Position numbers and translations under genes: made by a program. From contig NC_072460.1 of NCBI RefSeq assembly GCF_027596085.1, positions 10,526,231 through 10,590,230 on the forward strand: a DNA stretch of 64,000 bases, read 5' to 3'. Within the stretch, counting starts at the first letter, position 1. Each line of letters starts with the position of its first letter. Below are positions 53,201 to 64,000 of this stretch, piece after piece. Origin of the DNA: Anoplopoma fimbria (lineage: Eukaryota > Chordata > Actinopteri > Perciformes > Anoplopomatidae). A model generated the notes under the pieces. It searched no databases. It was not told the DNA's origin and saw only the letters and a program-made list of their open reading frames with translations.

Positions 53201-53686
53201 GTGAAAAGTTATAAGAACTTAGGTATTATGGGCTCCGACAAGTCAAACTCTGTGTCCCTAACTTCTTATCATGGACAGTTGAGATGTCAAATCTAACATT
53301 ACAGGTAAAGTTGGACAAGTAAGCCAGTTCCACCAAGTTCACGCAATGTCAACAGTGTTGGGTGAGCCATGACATGAATATGTCATTGAATGTGTGTGTG
53401 TGTGTGTGTGTGTGTTTAGCGCATATTAATGTCAAGTCAGGTTTAGTTCTAAAGTCCCAAAATGTCTCAGTGGGCGTTATAGGTTCAAACGGCAACAGAT
53501 CCTGACCACAAAAACACATGAGGGAGGAAAAATGAAAAAACCTTGTGAAAATAAATGCAAAGACAGAAAATGTTCTTTTTCACTCTGGGGCAGCAATAGT
53601 TGGGGAAATAGAAAATATGAAAAATTAAGAGATAATTTAAACAATAAGGAGAAATACAACATTCTTTTTTATTATAATCCAAAAAC
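50236..53686. other. Non-coding; short GT run
   Basis: A (GT)12 run lies at 53391-53415. No gene is supported. Confidence 0.35.
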
Positions 53687-53698
53687 AGGATGATAATA

Positions 53699-53966
53699 TT
53701 CATTCATTCATTCATCTTCCGTAACCGCTTATCCAGTTAAGGGTCGCGGGGATGCTGGATGCTTGTTTAAGAAAGGAGATGCACTTATGACTTCTGGTGA
53801 CTAGTAGTTCTCTTGAATACCTATGTTGAATACACTTCCTGTAAGTCGCTTTGGATAAGAGCGTCTGCTAAATGACTGTAATGTAATGTAATGTAATGGA
53901 GCCGATCTCAGCTGTCAATGGGCGAAGGGCAGGGTACACCCTGGACAGGTCGCCAGCCTATCACAG
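53699..53966 (-). mobile_element. Non-LTR retroelement tail, interrupted, with 12-bp target duplications
   Basis: Read on the minus strand this is the widespread fish phrase CTGGCGACCTGTCCAGGGTG ... GGATAAGCGGTTACGGAAGA ending in (TGAA)n. It is flanked by identical AGGATGATAATA copies at 53687-53698 and 53967-53978. Without its own insertion (53760-53896 plus the 4-bp duplication) it is about 127 bp, so it is a strongly 5'-truncated copy. Confidence 0.75.
53760..53896 (+). mobile_element. Truncated LINE 3' tail inserted in another retroelement
   Basis: This 137-bp segment is nearly identical to the 3' UTR of the LINE at 55589-56457 (which is on the opposite strand), including GGAGATGCACTTATGACTTC and GCTTTGGATAAGAGCGTCTG, and ends in (TGTAA)n. 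It splits the host repeat between GGATGC and GCCGATC and is bordered by TGGA on both sides (53756-53759 and 53897-53900). Confidence 0.8.
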
Positions 53967-53978
53967 AGGATGATAATA

Positions 53979-55588
53979 GTTCAAAGTTAAAACCAACCAA
54001 ATAAAACCAGCATAAGAAATTCAGAGAATAAGATCCTTGTTGGTGCCTTCCAAACCTTTGCAAATATGAAACACTTTTCTTATGATACACAGCTATGATA
54101 AGGTTTTGTTAGATTTAGACATAAAAATGGCATGAAAAACCCCCATACCAGCGAGGGTCAATATCCAAACCAACAAATAATTCCATGTCTATTGAGGCAC
54201 TGAGCATATCCTGACTATCAATTTGAAATCTACAAACCTTCCTCGTTATATCTTCACAAGAATCAATCAGAGAAGAGGACCAAAACTCAGACAGTAAAAC
54301 AAAAATGGCAGACAATAAATAAAAAGAGCTGTGGACACACATAAAGTAAATAGCCTGACAGTTCATATAGAATCAACAGCAGAACAAAACATCAACAAAA
54401 CAGAGAACACAGACTGATGGACAGGCATGGTTGTCAATGTACTCATGGTTGACTGAGTACATTGAGCTACAACTGTCAGTTTGTTGTGGTACTCACCTGT
54501 CTGAACCAGGCATGTGCACTGCATAGTCGGCCACAATCTGCGCCAAAAAATAACGGCGGACTTTTATTGTGAAAAATACAGACAACGAAATGTGTTTATC
54601 CAATGTTTTCCAACATCATAAGCAAAAACAGCACAACAGCACGCCTGTCAAAGGGACATGCATCACTTTCAAGTTACCCCTGGAAACAGTGTGTTTGTGT
54701 TTTGGTAATTGCAGTGATGAACTGTCAAATTTGTAAAGATGTTTTCTTAATTTGCTCGTGTTTGTTTATCTGCATGTGTTTTTCTTATTTGCAGTGCGTT
54801 GAGCTACCAGGGCCACAATAAAAATGACTATTAAAACAGGTGAATGGAAACACAAACAATAGCCTATATGAAGCCAACAGAGAGAAAAGATGCAGAGAAT
54901 CCCGGATGTAGAGAAGATACTTCTGTTCTGTAGTGTAACATTTTGCCAATTGGTTAATAAAAACATACTAATTTGAATTATATACATGATCTGTAACAGA
55001 ACATTTTGACACAAGTGTATCCCCGATCCCCCAGTGCTTTGCTAAACAACAAATTATCTCTGAAACTAATCCCAATTACTATAACTGTTGCTGCCATTTA
55101 TATGAGAGTTCATTCAGTGAGACCATCTTGCAATGGCATCATGCTTGCCACATCGGACCAGGGGGCTTAAAGTAGTGATGGTGTGGGAGGAGGGGAGGGG
55201 GGAAGTGGCCCCTTTCCTACTTCCTACCCCTTTACTTCTCGCACCCTTGCTTGGACCATGGCCTTTATCTTCAAACCCAACCTTCATTTTGATGTCAACG
55301 GAAGTAACAAAAGTTTCGTTACTGGTATTCTGTACGTTTGTGACGCTATCACGGTCACATAATCTGTCTGGGAAAGTACTCAAAACTGCTACTGTTGTAG
55401 TTCCTGCTACAGTAGATGTCTCAAGGACCACATTAAGCCATGATGAAACACAAACACACGCATGGACTCACAAGGTGAAAACAATAGCAGCCACACGCTG
55501 TCACAGCTGGTAATTATTGTCAACATGTCGCAGCAGTGCAGCAGCATTTTAGAGAGAAATCAACCAAAGACACACGTTTGTCTATGCA
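53979..55588. other. Non-coding
   Basis: Two overlapping antisense frames (55114-55431 minus, 55133-55513 plus) have no recognised domain. They occupy a locally GC-richer patch but show no splice context. No gene is called. Confidence 0.35.
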
Positions 55589-56457
55589 TTACATTACATT
55601 ACAGTCTTTTAGCGACACTTTTATCCAAAGCTACTTACAATAAGTGTATTCAACATAGGTATTCAAGAGAACTACTAGTCACCAGAAGTCATAAGTGCAT
55701 CTCCTTTCTTAAACAAGCATCTAAGAGCATAAACCAGAGCAAAAGCGCAGTGCAGAAACAAACTAATACGAATACAATAAGTGCAACAAACTCATACGAA
55801 TACAATAAATGCTAAGCGGAAGGCTCAGGGTAGTACTTCTTGAAGAGGTGAGTTTTCAGCCTGCGCCGAAAGATGGGTAGCGACTCTGCTGTCCTGACGT
55901 TAGTGGGGAGTTCATTCCACCACTGAGGGGCCAGGACAGAAAAAAGCTGTGACCAGGTCAATCGGCCACAGGGACCTCTGAGCAACGGGGCAACCAGTCG
56001 CCCCGAGGCAGCAGAGTGAAGTGGTCGGGCGGGGGTGTAGGGCTTGACCATGGCCTGGAGATAGGAAGGAGCTGTTCCTTTCACTGCCCTGTAGGCTAGC
56101 ACCAGAGTCTTAAACTGGATGCGAGCTCTTACAGGGAGCCAGTGTAGAGAACGGAGAAGGGAAGTTGTGTGGGAGAACTTGGGGCGATTGAACACCAGAC
56201 GAGCTGCAGCTTTCTGGACAAGCTCCAGAGGTCTGATGGCCGACGCCGGGGCTCCGGCAAGTAGTGAGTTGCAGTAGTCCAGGCGGGAGATGACAAGAGC
56301 CTGGTCAGTGAGGAAGGGGCGAATCCTCCTGATGTTGTAGAGGAGGAATCTGCAGGAGCGTGTAACCGATGCAATGTTTGCTGAGAGCGACAGTTGGTCG
56401 TCCAGGGTCACACCCAGATTCCTCGCCGTCCGAGTTGGCGTCACCACGGTATCATCA
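55589..56457 (-). mobile_element. 5'-truncated LINE (L2-like)
   Basis: It comprises the end of an ORF2-type reading frame (stop at 55812), a roughly 220-base 3' UTR and a (TGTAA)n tail on the minus strand. ATGCA at 55584-55588 and 56458-56462 may be the target duplication, which would make the insert 869 bp. The 3' UTR is shared with the small insert at 53760-53896. Confidence 0.8.
55812..56457 (-). pseudogene. C-terminal remnant of LINE reverse transcriptase ORF
   Basis: About 214 codons remain open from the truncation point; no native start is present, since the frame simply begins inside the gene. Numbering from the first in-frame GTG, recognisable blocks in order are ARNLGVTLDDQL (residues 8-19), RLDYCNSLLAG (55-65), ARLVFNRPK (82-90), LHWLPVRARI (101-110), WNELPTNVR (177-185) and FRRRLKTHLFK (193-203). 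These are the region after the catalytic palm of L2-clade-like fish LINE reverse transcriptases. The endonuclease domain and the catalytic Asp-Asp box are absent, so the copy is inactive. The lack of internal stops suggests a fairly recent insertion. Clade assignment is from memory. Confidence 0.85.
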
Positions 56458-56462
56458 ATGCA

Positions 56463-58511
56463 ATAACATCCATGCTGTTGTGCTGCAGCACAACATTGTT
56501 CAGGCTACTGCTACCACTATCAGATTGAGCTATTAAGAGATAAAAGTATTTGAACTGTGCCTTCAGGGGACATCATGATTATAATAAAGATAGTAATAAA
56601 GAAAGACAGTGAGAGATAGAAACCCCCACTAAACACATAATTCCCATCTGCGCTTATTGCTGTAGTGTGTGCATGCGCTTGTGTTTGTGTAGGAATGCTC
56701 AGCAGTAATGGTACACAGCATGCAAAAGGATCAAGTATTTTCATGGTGTAGAGCAGGACAAAGCCATTACAGTAATCAGTCTGCGTTGAGTGGAATTGAA
56801 AGAACCAAATATGCAGGCTTTCATGTTTTCATGTCATCACCAGGATTTAAGAGTTGATTGTGTGATTACTTCTGGCCAAATTATGCCTTTTGCACCAGTT
56901 CTACTTGCCATTTTCATCCATTACTCCCTCTCAACATTTTACAACAAACGCTGATGTAAAAAGGACAACAAAAGGGAGGGAAAACATTAAAACCTCACAA
57001 AAGCACATTTGGTATCGCCCATGGCTGTAACATTTCTGCTTTGCAAACAGCCAAAGAAGGACCGCCCGGGGAGGAATCACTAGTAAACAAATCTGACAAA
57101 GAAATATTTGTATATGGTCACACTGCGGGTGAAAGTGGTCCAAATCAGACGTTGTTTTTCTCATAATTCGGATCTCAGAGTGTGACGAATCTGACGTCCG
57201 TGGGCAACTTTGTTCGCAGTCGTAGCAATGCAATCTCTCCACTATAACAGAGTTCAGCACAAGGACAGTGAGATGTTGGACCAGAAACATTTTGTTAGTG
57301 TTAACCAGCAGAACACAAAATCACATCATCAGTGTGTTTGAAAGAAGAAATAATTCAGACCACAGGGGAATCTGGCTGGGATATCAAAATTAAAGCTCTT
57401 TTTCATGCAAAATATTTTTCTCCCCATTGTTGTAGTTGACTGCTTCAGGGTGTATCAAAGTATTTAGTTTAACACATTACATTGGTTATGAATCAATTAT
57501 TTTGATGTTGGACTGTCGAAATAACTACCATTCCCAATTGTATTGCTCGTCAGTTAGTGATGCATTTTCTTGTATCAATACTGTAGAGACTGGCTTTAGG
57601 GGTGGTAATGTTGGGTGTTCGCTGGACTATTACTATTGAATAGATTTTTATCTGGTGATCCACTGACAGTTGCTCTTCAGCTCACACAGCAGCACACACA
57701 ACATAAGATCAACAAGTTACTTTGGCACGTCGGCTTGTTTTTCAAGTTCACTATTTCACATGACTGCATATGACCGACTTAACGCTCTAAATTGTATTAC
57801 ATCAACACGTTATGCTCCTTAGCATATCAATGAATCACAATGCAAAACATGTTCACACATACAGTATGTTGATGTGAACTTGCTACATTTGTGCGGTGTG
57901 CTTAACATACCTCGTAAAAAAGCATAAAGTTTCCCAGTTTACAGCCCCCCGTTAACCACTAAACCTACTCTTATTAGATACATGTGGAATCAGTGATGCA
58001 TACTACACAGACACACACAAGTGAACATGGCTCTTGTTTAGAAGATGGCTCTTTGTGTGTGCGTGTAGTAACTGAATTTACACTTGACATGTCCCCAGTT
58101 GGAGCTACCAGTATTAATGAAGTTCAGCTGTAACTGTGTTTTGGACACAGAGGTGGGTGGTTACACCTGTCTTTCCAATGCAGCTTTTATCATTCAATCT
58201 GTGCTCATTAGCCTGATTGATGCAATCGAGGAGGAACGACCAGGAAAGCATTTAAAAAATGATGGATGTTCAGATGGGTGTGTGTTGAGTCAGTGTAGGA
58301 TTTGCAAACTGATGTGACTGAAATTAAAATTGAACAAACAATTGCTCTAGATAGATCTGGAAACCAGCATTTGACAAAAAACTGTCATTGCCCCCTTCAA
58401 AATAATTATTGCAATGAATCACAAGGCTGGAGCTTCTCCAGAGATACACTAATGTCCTCCAGAATTATACCTTATCAAATGTCATTTACTTCTTCAAGTG
58501 GGTTATTGCAC
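56463..58511. other. Non-coding
   Basis: No supported gene or named repeat. Confidence 0.35.
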
Positions 58512-58568
58512 TAAATGAATAAACCTATACTACCTATACGTGATAGGTAGTATAGGTTTATTCATTTA
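58512..58568. repeat. Perfect 26-bp inverted repeat, 5-base loop
   Basis: The left arm 58512-58537 (ending AAACCTATACTACCTAT), loop ACGTG, and the exact reverse complement at 58543-58568 form an uninterrupted hairpin on either strand. I see no tail or obvious terminal duplication. Confidence 0.95.
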
Positions 58569-59850
58569 TTTTGAGACATTGAAGTCGTCCGTGTTGCTGG
58601 GCTTTCTGGTGGTCCGGTTTTGTGTTAAATTATTTGACATGTACACTAGGATCAAAAGCCTTAATGCATCTTATGCGGCCCTGTGTGTTATGCAAATGGA
58701 GGTGTTTTAATGAAGGCGCAATGAATAATTCAGGAGTTGTGGTTGACGAGAAACGCACCGCAGGAACAAATTCATAGAAAAAGAATTGCTTTGGAAAAAT
58801 AAAAATTGACATTAGAGTGTCTCTCTCCTCTGTTTGATATCTAGGACTGCTCATAACTTGCTCATTAACAAACATCCGCAAACTGAAATAACCCATTTGA
58901 TTAGTTTGTGAGGCACAGGAGATGCATTCAGTCTGTGTCCACTTCTCTCTCGCCGCCGCCGCCAGCCTTTTTGTACTTTAATAAGACTAAAACTGAATAT
59001 CACGGTAAGGTTGGTCTTTTTGGTGGGGTTGGTTGTCTGTACAATACCAGAGTCTGATTAGTGACAACACAGACAAATTATTAAAGGAACACACTCTGCA
59101 GCAGTTTGTCTTCTGACATTTGTTTTTTAAATAGACCAATTTAAATGTTTGAAAATTGTAATTTTTGATGCACTAAAAATAACATTAAAAACATCACTGC
59201 GGAAGAGCAGGTGCGATGTTCAAACGTGAACAAACAGGAAAGTCATTTTTGATTACTTTCCTTTAGCTGTGTGCAAGTTAAGGATGCCAATTTTTCAGAT
59301 GGCTCTGTCGCAGGGACTTTGAGCTGACTTCGTATTATGTGTGGATTGTGTGGTTTGTGCCAAGTTGTTGCTTTGTCGGCCCCGGGCTAAGATAGGAAGG
59401 TGAGAATTATTCCACCCACACACACCACTTACAAGTCTCTTATCTAATCCTCCAGCAAAATGTAATCCTTTGCTGAATCAAACTAAGGACATGTTGACCT
59501 AAAAGACTGCGTTCCTTAATGAAACGAACACCTGAGTTGTTTCAAATCATCATTCATCAAACTCAATTTGGTTGATGTAAGTGTTTGCCATTATCTGAAT
59601 TACAGCATAACAGTGTGAGTGTCTTTCTTTCACCATCTGCAGTCGCTGCCACTCACTCACAGGTAGAGTCATGTAATGCAGACGCAGTGCAACGGAACAT
59701 CCCAGTGTCCACTTTGTGCTGTGCAGATGTCTCCAAGGCGTCCCCCTGATCTCTGACACGGTCAGGCTGACTTTGTAATCACATTACTGATGCATGTCTC
59801 ATTAGTTTCTGCCATGGCTGAGTGTCCCTGTCTCCTCCTGCTCACCTCAT

Positions 59851-59852
<2 letters not shown>
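58569..59852. other. Non-coding
   Basis: A short CGCCGCCGCCG run lies at 58951-58961. No supported gene. Confidence 0.35.
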
Positions 59853-59889
<37 letters not shown>

Positions 59890-59922
59890 ACACACACACA
59901 CACACACACACAGACACACACA
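59853..59922. repeat. Compound (CT)n(CA)n microsatellite
   Basis: About 16 CT units run into about 12 CA units, with a GA interruption near 59912. Confidence 0.95.
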
Positions 59923-62144
59923 TGCACAAACATCCACTCCATTGCTGGCTGGCATTTGAGAGTGTCTGGGCTTGCATCTAAAGCAGTTTACCATGGAAAT
60001 AATAGCCCACTAAAAGGATTCTCTGTATGCAGAATCATCCCATTCCATTTGCATCCTAGTGAGACAAATTTAATTTGAGCAGAAGGTGAGCGTAACACCA
60101 TGTTGCAATGACAAAAGAATGAGCAGGAGTGAGAGAACTGAAATTAGAGGGGTGTTCTTCTGGGTGTTTCTGTGACTGGGGGGGGACTTTTATTTCAGAT
60201 ACTGATGCATTTAGATTTATTCTAGATTTGTTTAAAGTGAATCCAATAAAAAGTTGAAGGTTAGGAAGATTTAGTGAAAGAGGCTAAACGCATTTTCGAC
60301 TTTCTAATAGCAGCCTCTTGAATATGTGGCTAGACTCTGATGTCTCACTCAACGGCTTTGTCTTTTTGTTTGCCTGCTTTGTTCTTCAATAAAAAAGGTA
60401 AGACCGTCCATTCATCCCACATCCCCTTTAAAAAATGCAGACAAAGCGTGAAGGTCATTTATGGAATATTCATGATAAAATACTGGCACTCTGATTATGA
60501 GTCAAGGTCATGAGCCGTCTTTCTGAGCTGCTTTCCTTCATCTGAAATATTGCTGTAGCAGGTTTTCAATAAGGAGCCTCACAGTGAACTCCTCTTTTCT
60601 CCACCCACCCTTAACCCCTTTCTCAGGTAAAGTGCTCACAGCTCATCCTTGAGAGAGTTTGCTTGTTGTTGCTCTAAATAGGCCTGACTGACTGTTTTGT
60701 CCCTTTAAGAAAGCAGGAGCCATGACATCGATTTAACTCCTGATGCAGACTTCTCTGTAAATGCTTTAACTGCATTCCTTCAAAGACCACCAAAGAGGAG
60801 CAGGTCTTCTGTTGGAGCATCTCCAGAAACACTTGTCACAGTTCCCCTTTCTGTGAACCCGACGGTGTTCATTATTAATGAGGTCTTCATGGCCATCGTG
60901 CTTTACCGTCTTCTCTACTGAGTAGTAACAGCTTTTACTCAATATCTAGCTCCCTGGCTAAATGCAAATCCTCCCTTGTGTTACTGTTTCTGCATTATCC
61001 TGTCCTTGCATGGTCGTCAGTTGGTTTGAGGTTGATGCAACGCTGAGTTGCTACAGCTTGTGGTTACTTGGCTGAACTCGTAGTTTGTGTCATATTCTAT
61101 TGATTTCCTCCCAGCAGGCAATTTCCAGGGTACTTAGCCTAAATATCAGCTCTGATCAAACTGACTGAAAGCGAGTGATCTGCTTTGAGCTTGATTCTGA
61201 GTTTGTGTGTGTGTGCAGCAATAACCTGAGTTTAACACCGCGCAACAAACATCGAACATAGATATAAGTGATGCAAACATCCCGACCTTTGCTTTTTCCG
61301 AAAAAGGGCTATTAGGATTTTTATGAAAGGGTCACCTGCATGTCCTCCAAATAGATTTAGCAGAGAAAAAAAAAAAAGCTGCTTGTGTGACACTCAGGGG
61401 GGTTCTGAGTAGAGTAATCTTTTGTTGTTGTTTAGAGGTTTTAGCGTTCCATGGAGAAAGCAATTTTAAAACGGATGAGGGCGTAATCCCCGACAATACA
61501 GGGATTATCTCTTTAAATGACCTTTATCTTGCCATGAGGCATGGAGTGCTTTTCAACTCCACTATCCCAAGTCTGGTTTGATTACGGCTACAATGCCTAT
61601 TTATAATAACCAGGCTATAGACCGACTGCACAGCTGAAAGGAGGCTGTGTATTCAGAATGAACGATAAGGGCCTCCAAGGTATTTTAGAGATATGCAAGA
61701 AGTCAAGTGACCGAAGTGAGAGGATTTTAACAAGGAAAAGCTGAAAAAATAAAGAAAGCATTGTTGCCTTTAAAAGTTTGTCCAATGAAAAATAGTTTAG
61801 ACTGTGACTGAGGATATTCTGTAACTATGTGCATCTTCCTGCCTTTTAATATGCAGGATGAATTCAAATGTTTTGTTCACTTATGGTTTGTTTTGGAATC
61901 TTGGGACAAACAACTATGGTAAATAATGAAAAAAAAAAACTTCCTTCTGAACCTCTGAGCTTTTTTATTGAAAGGCTCAAAAGTAATGGAGTGAATCAGA
62001 GGGTAAGTTGGGCTGTTCTAGAGGCTCCCACCAAATGATGGATGAGTCGATGGTCTCCCATCTTTGTTAGTTTGGATTTCTGCTTCATCAAAGGTGCTAT
62101 ATTTTACCCTCAGAAATTGAAGGGGAGAGCGAACACTGCTTTGT
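59923..62144. other. Non-coding
   Basis: No supported gene or named repeat. Confidence 0.35.
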
Positions 62145-62187
62145 TTCAGATAATTGGAGCCATGGGACCTGGCACCAATTATCTGAA
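62145..62187. repeat. Hairpin: 13-bp plus 4-bp stem with one mismatch, 7-base loop
   Basis: TTCAGATAATTGG (62145-62157), A, GCCA, loop TGGGACC, TGGC, A, then CCAATTATCTGAA (62175-62187). The two arms are exact complements apart from the A/A mismatch. Confidence 0.9.
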
Positions 62188-63828
62188 CCAAGTAATGGGA
62201 AAGAGATTGACTAAAATGTTGACTATATTTCATAGCTGAACTCTCTTCCATATGACCATTTTTGTTTAAAGTTAAGACTCTCTTTATTGTCAACTATTGT
62301 TTTTTAATGTTGTTTACTGCTTGGGGGGATTTTTTTAAACATCTTCAAATGAACTCATACAACATACAGCCTGGTTGTTTAAGTTTCTTGTTTTTTGAAT
62401 TTCTATAGACCAAATGTCCTCTTTCTAAATATGGAATACAGTCCACTGAGATTTGACAAACTTTAAAACATCTAACTGCATCTCTTTGGTTTTCAAGAAT
62501 CTTCTCTGTTTCTGAAGAGGTCTTTGTTTCTTTAAAGAGCTCAGTGGCAAATCTTGAACATGAAAAAATAAGCCTCTCTCCAATGAAACATTAAGGGCTT
62601 TGTAGCCGGCTGCACTGCTGTATCTTGTTTTATTATATCAGTTTAAGTAAGATTGTTGAATTGGACAAATCTCAACTTTACTTACATCCTTGATGAATAT
62701 TTCAGCGGCATGCATTATGCATGTGAGGATTCACTGCATGTATGCAGAGATACGGGAAAAAGTAGTTCGGAATGTGTGTTGACCTTTGAGAATATTGAAC
62801 TTAATGCAGCCATGTTTGTATCATTACAATATTCCTTTGTGCTTAGTTTGAAGACACATTTTTCTGTTTAATTTAGTAAATAGCTAAGCACCAAGGAAGG
62901 AATTTATTTTCTTAAAATGTATTCACATTTAATGTTGGAAGGACATCTCAACTTGAAAGTTAGCTTACCATATAAGAGGGTGCTTTTAAATTACAGGAAA
63001 GAAGCAGCAAATAGAAACTGATGAATAATTTCACCACGTTTAAATAAAAACTGGGAAAGAAGTACCACAGAGTTTCCAGATAATAAGTAGCCCAGCTGTC
63101 TGATCATTTTAAAGGAATGTGGGGTGATTCGTACTGTGCCATCCAGCAGAATAAAGACACATGATTAAAAAAAATTACAAAACAAATAGGAGTATGTTGA
63201 ATCGCTTTAGTTTCAAAACTTCATCTTCCTTAAGGGGGCCTTGAGGGGAAAGCTTACCAATTTGAGTTTTGACAAGTCCCTTGGATAAATGTATTCATGA
63301 CTCCACTCCAGATTTAAATGCAGCAATACACTATAACCTTCTTGCTAAACAACTTGTATATTTTTGCTGTAATTCTCCAAACCAACCAGGGGCGTAGTTG
63401 GGAGATTTGATACTTCAATTTGTTCCTATTGTTTATTTTTTTCTCCTTTTGATGTAAAAAGCAAAAAAAAAAACTTCCAAAATATGTTTGATAAAATGAT
63501 ATAAAAGGTACCGACAGCATTTTGAATACAAACAACTTTCCCACATGTGCATACTAACAAGTCAGAAACAGAAAAAAAATACAGTAATGGACAGTAAAGC
63601 ACATTTATGACTAGATATTGAGTCAACTGTGAATAAACACAGTCTGTAGATGCATATGTATTTCTACTCCATGCATCATTTTCATTCACTGTGTAAAGAA
63701 ACTACATGTATGGTGACATTTTGAGTGCTTTTTATATTTTATAATATTTTGTTCTTCAGCCTTTTGTGAAACAAGGCATCAACATACACAGCTGAAGTTT
63801 ATGGCCTATAAAAAGGTACAAAAAACAC
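62188..63828. other. Non-coding
   Basis: No supported gene or named repeat. Confidence 0.35.
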
Positions 63829-63834
63829 TTTATT
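63829..63834 (-). terminator. Candidate poly(A) signal of a minus-strand gene lying to the right
   Basis: The minus strand reads GATAATAAAGTGTTTTTTGT: an AATAAA followed within a few bases by a GT/T-rich element, the usual arrangement of a vertebrate cleavage/polyadenylation site. The bases 63835-64000 would then be the end of a 3' UTR. AATAAA is common by chance in AT-rich DNA, so this is weak. Confidence 0.22.
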
Positions 63835-64000
63835 ATCATTAATAAAAATCTTGAATAACTCAAATGATACAGGTCATTCTCTTACAATATATACAAAGAC
63901 TTGCATGGTTTACACACCAATGTGTGTGGTGGGTTATCTTTTCCTTTCCAGTCCCTGGGCGAAACGTCTGCACATTTGAGTCATTTTCATCCCCCCCATA

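Noticed and set aside
55114..55513. Two overlapping antisense frames of 105 and 126 codons
   Set aside because: Mirror frames over a locally GC-richer patch, without recognisable domains or exon signals.

Overview
This is a stretch of vertebrate, almost certainly teleost fish, nuclear DNA. The sequence is AT-rich and nearly devoid of coding exons. It is dense in (CA)n/(GT)n microsatellites and carries repeat types that I recognise as common in spiny-rayed fish: a tRNA-derived SINE, short 3' tails of non-LTR retrotransposons, a 5'-truncated L2-like LINE, and several short terminal-inverted-repeat DNA elements. Nearly all of the open reading frames are chance or repeat-driven (poly Thr-His or poly Cys-Val from CA/GT tracts).

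The one host-gene signal I can defend is on the minus strand. A 144-base exon at 11102-11245 is bounded by a good acceptor (pyrimidine tract plus TTTGACAG) and a strong donor (CAG|GTAAGC). It carries 89 bases of 5' UTR, an ATG, and a 19-residue signal peptide (MELLWKLILLLSLVECLAG) that ends in phase 1. Length, hydrophobic pattern, the Trp at position 5 and the phase match what I recall of the first coding exon of contactins 3, 4 and 6 (GPI-anchored neural immunoglobulin/FNIII adhesion proteins). About 7 kb upstream on the same strand, a CpG-rich block near 18430-19090 with a strong donor is the likely promoter and non-coding first exon. On this reading 1-11101 is part of a large second intron, 11246 to about 18.4-18.6 kb is intron 1, and 19.1-64 kb is the upstream flank. 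The Ig and FNIII exons would lie off the left end. A possible poly(A) site of a neighbouring minus-strand gene sits at the far right (about 63830).

Repeats by region. 0-10 kb: a TIR element with 8-bp flanking repeats (2619-2956), a tRNA-SINE (4857-5089) followed by a perfect hairpin, and a hAT-like MITE (7583-7911). 14-28 kb: long CA/GT tracts, a LINE-type 3' tail (19321-19620) and a second MITE copy. 32-49 kb: a duplicated 39-mer, a 360-bp TIR element, a MITE nested inside another TIR element (44263-44882), an L2-like tail, a TTAA-flanked element (48377-48853) and more microsatellites. 53-57 kb: a retroelement tail nested in another element, with two sets of target-site duplications, and an 869-bp truncated LINE carrying the C-terminal part of a reverse-transcriptase ORF. 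58-63 kb: two striking perfect or near-perfect hairpins.

I did not find a new multi-gene system. The most useful observations are the unpredicted contactin-like start exon and its putative promoter, the nested insertions with readable duplications, and the 26-bp perfect hairpin at 58512-58568.
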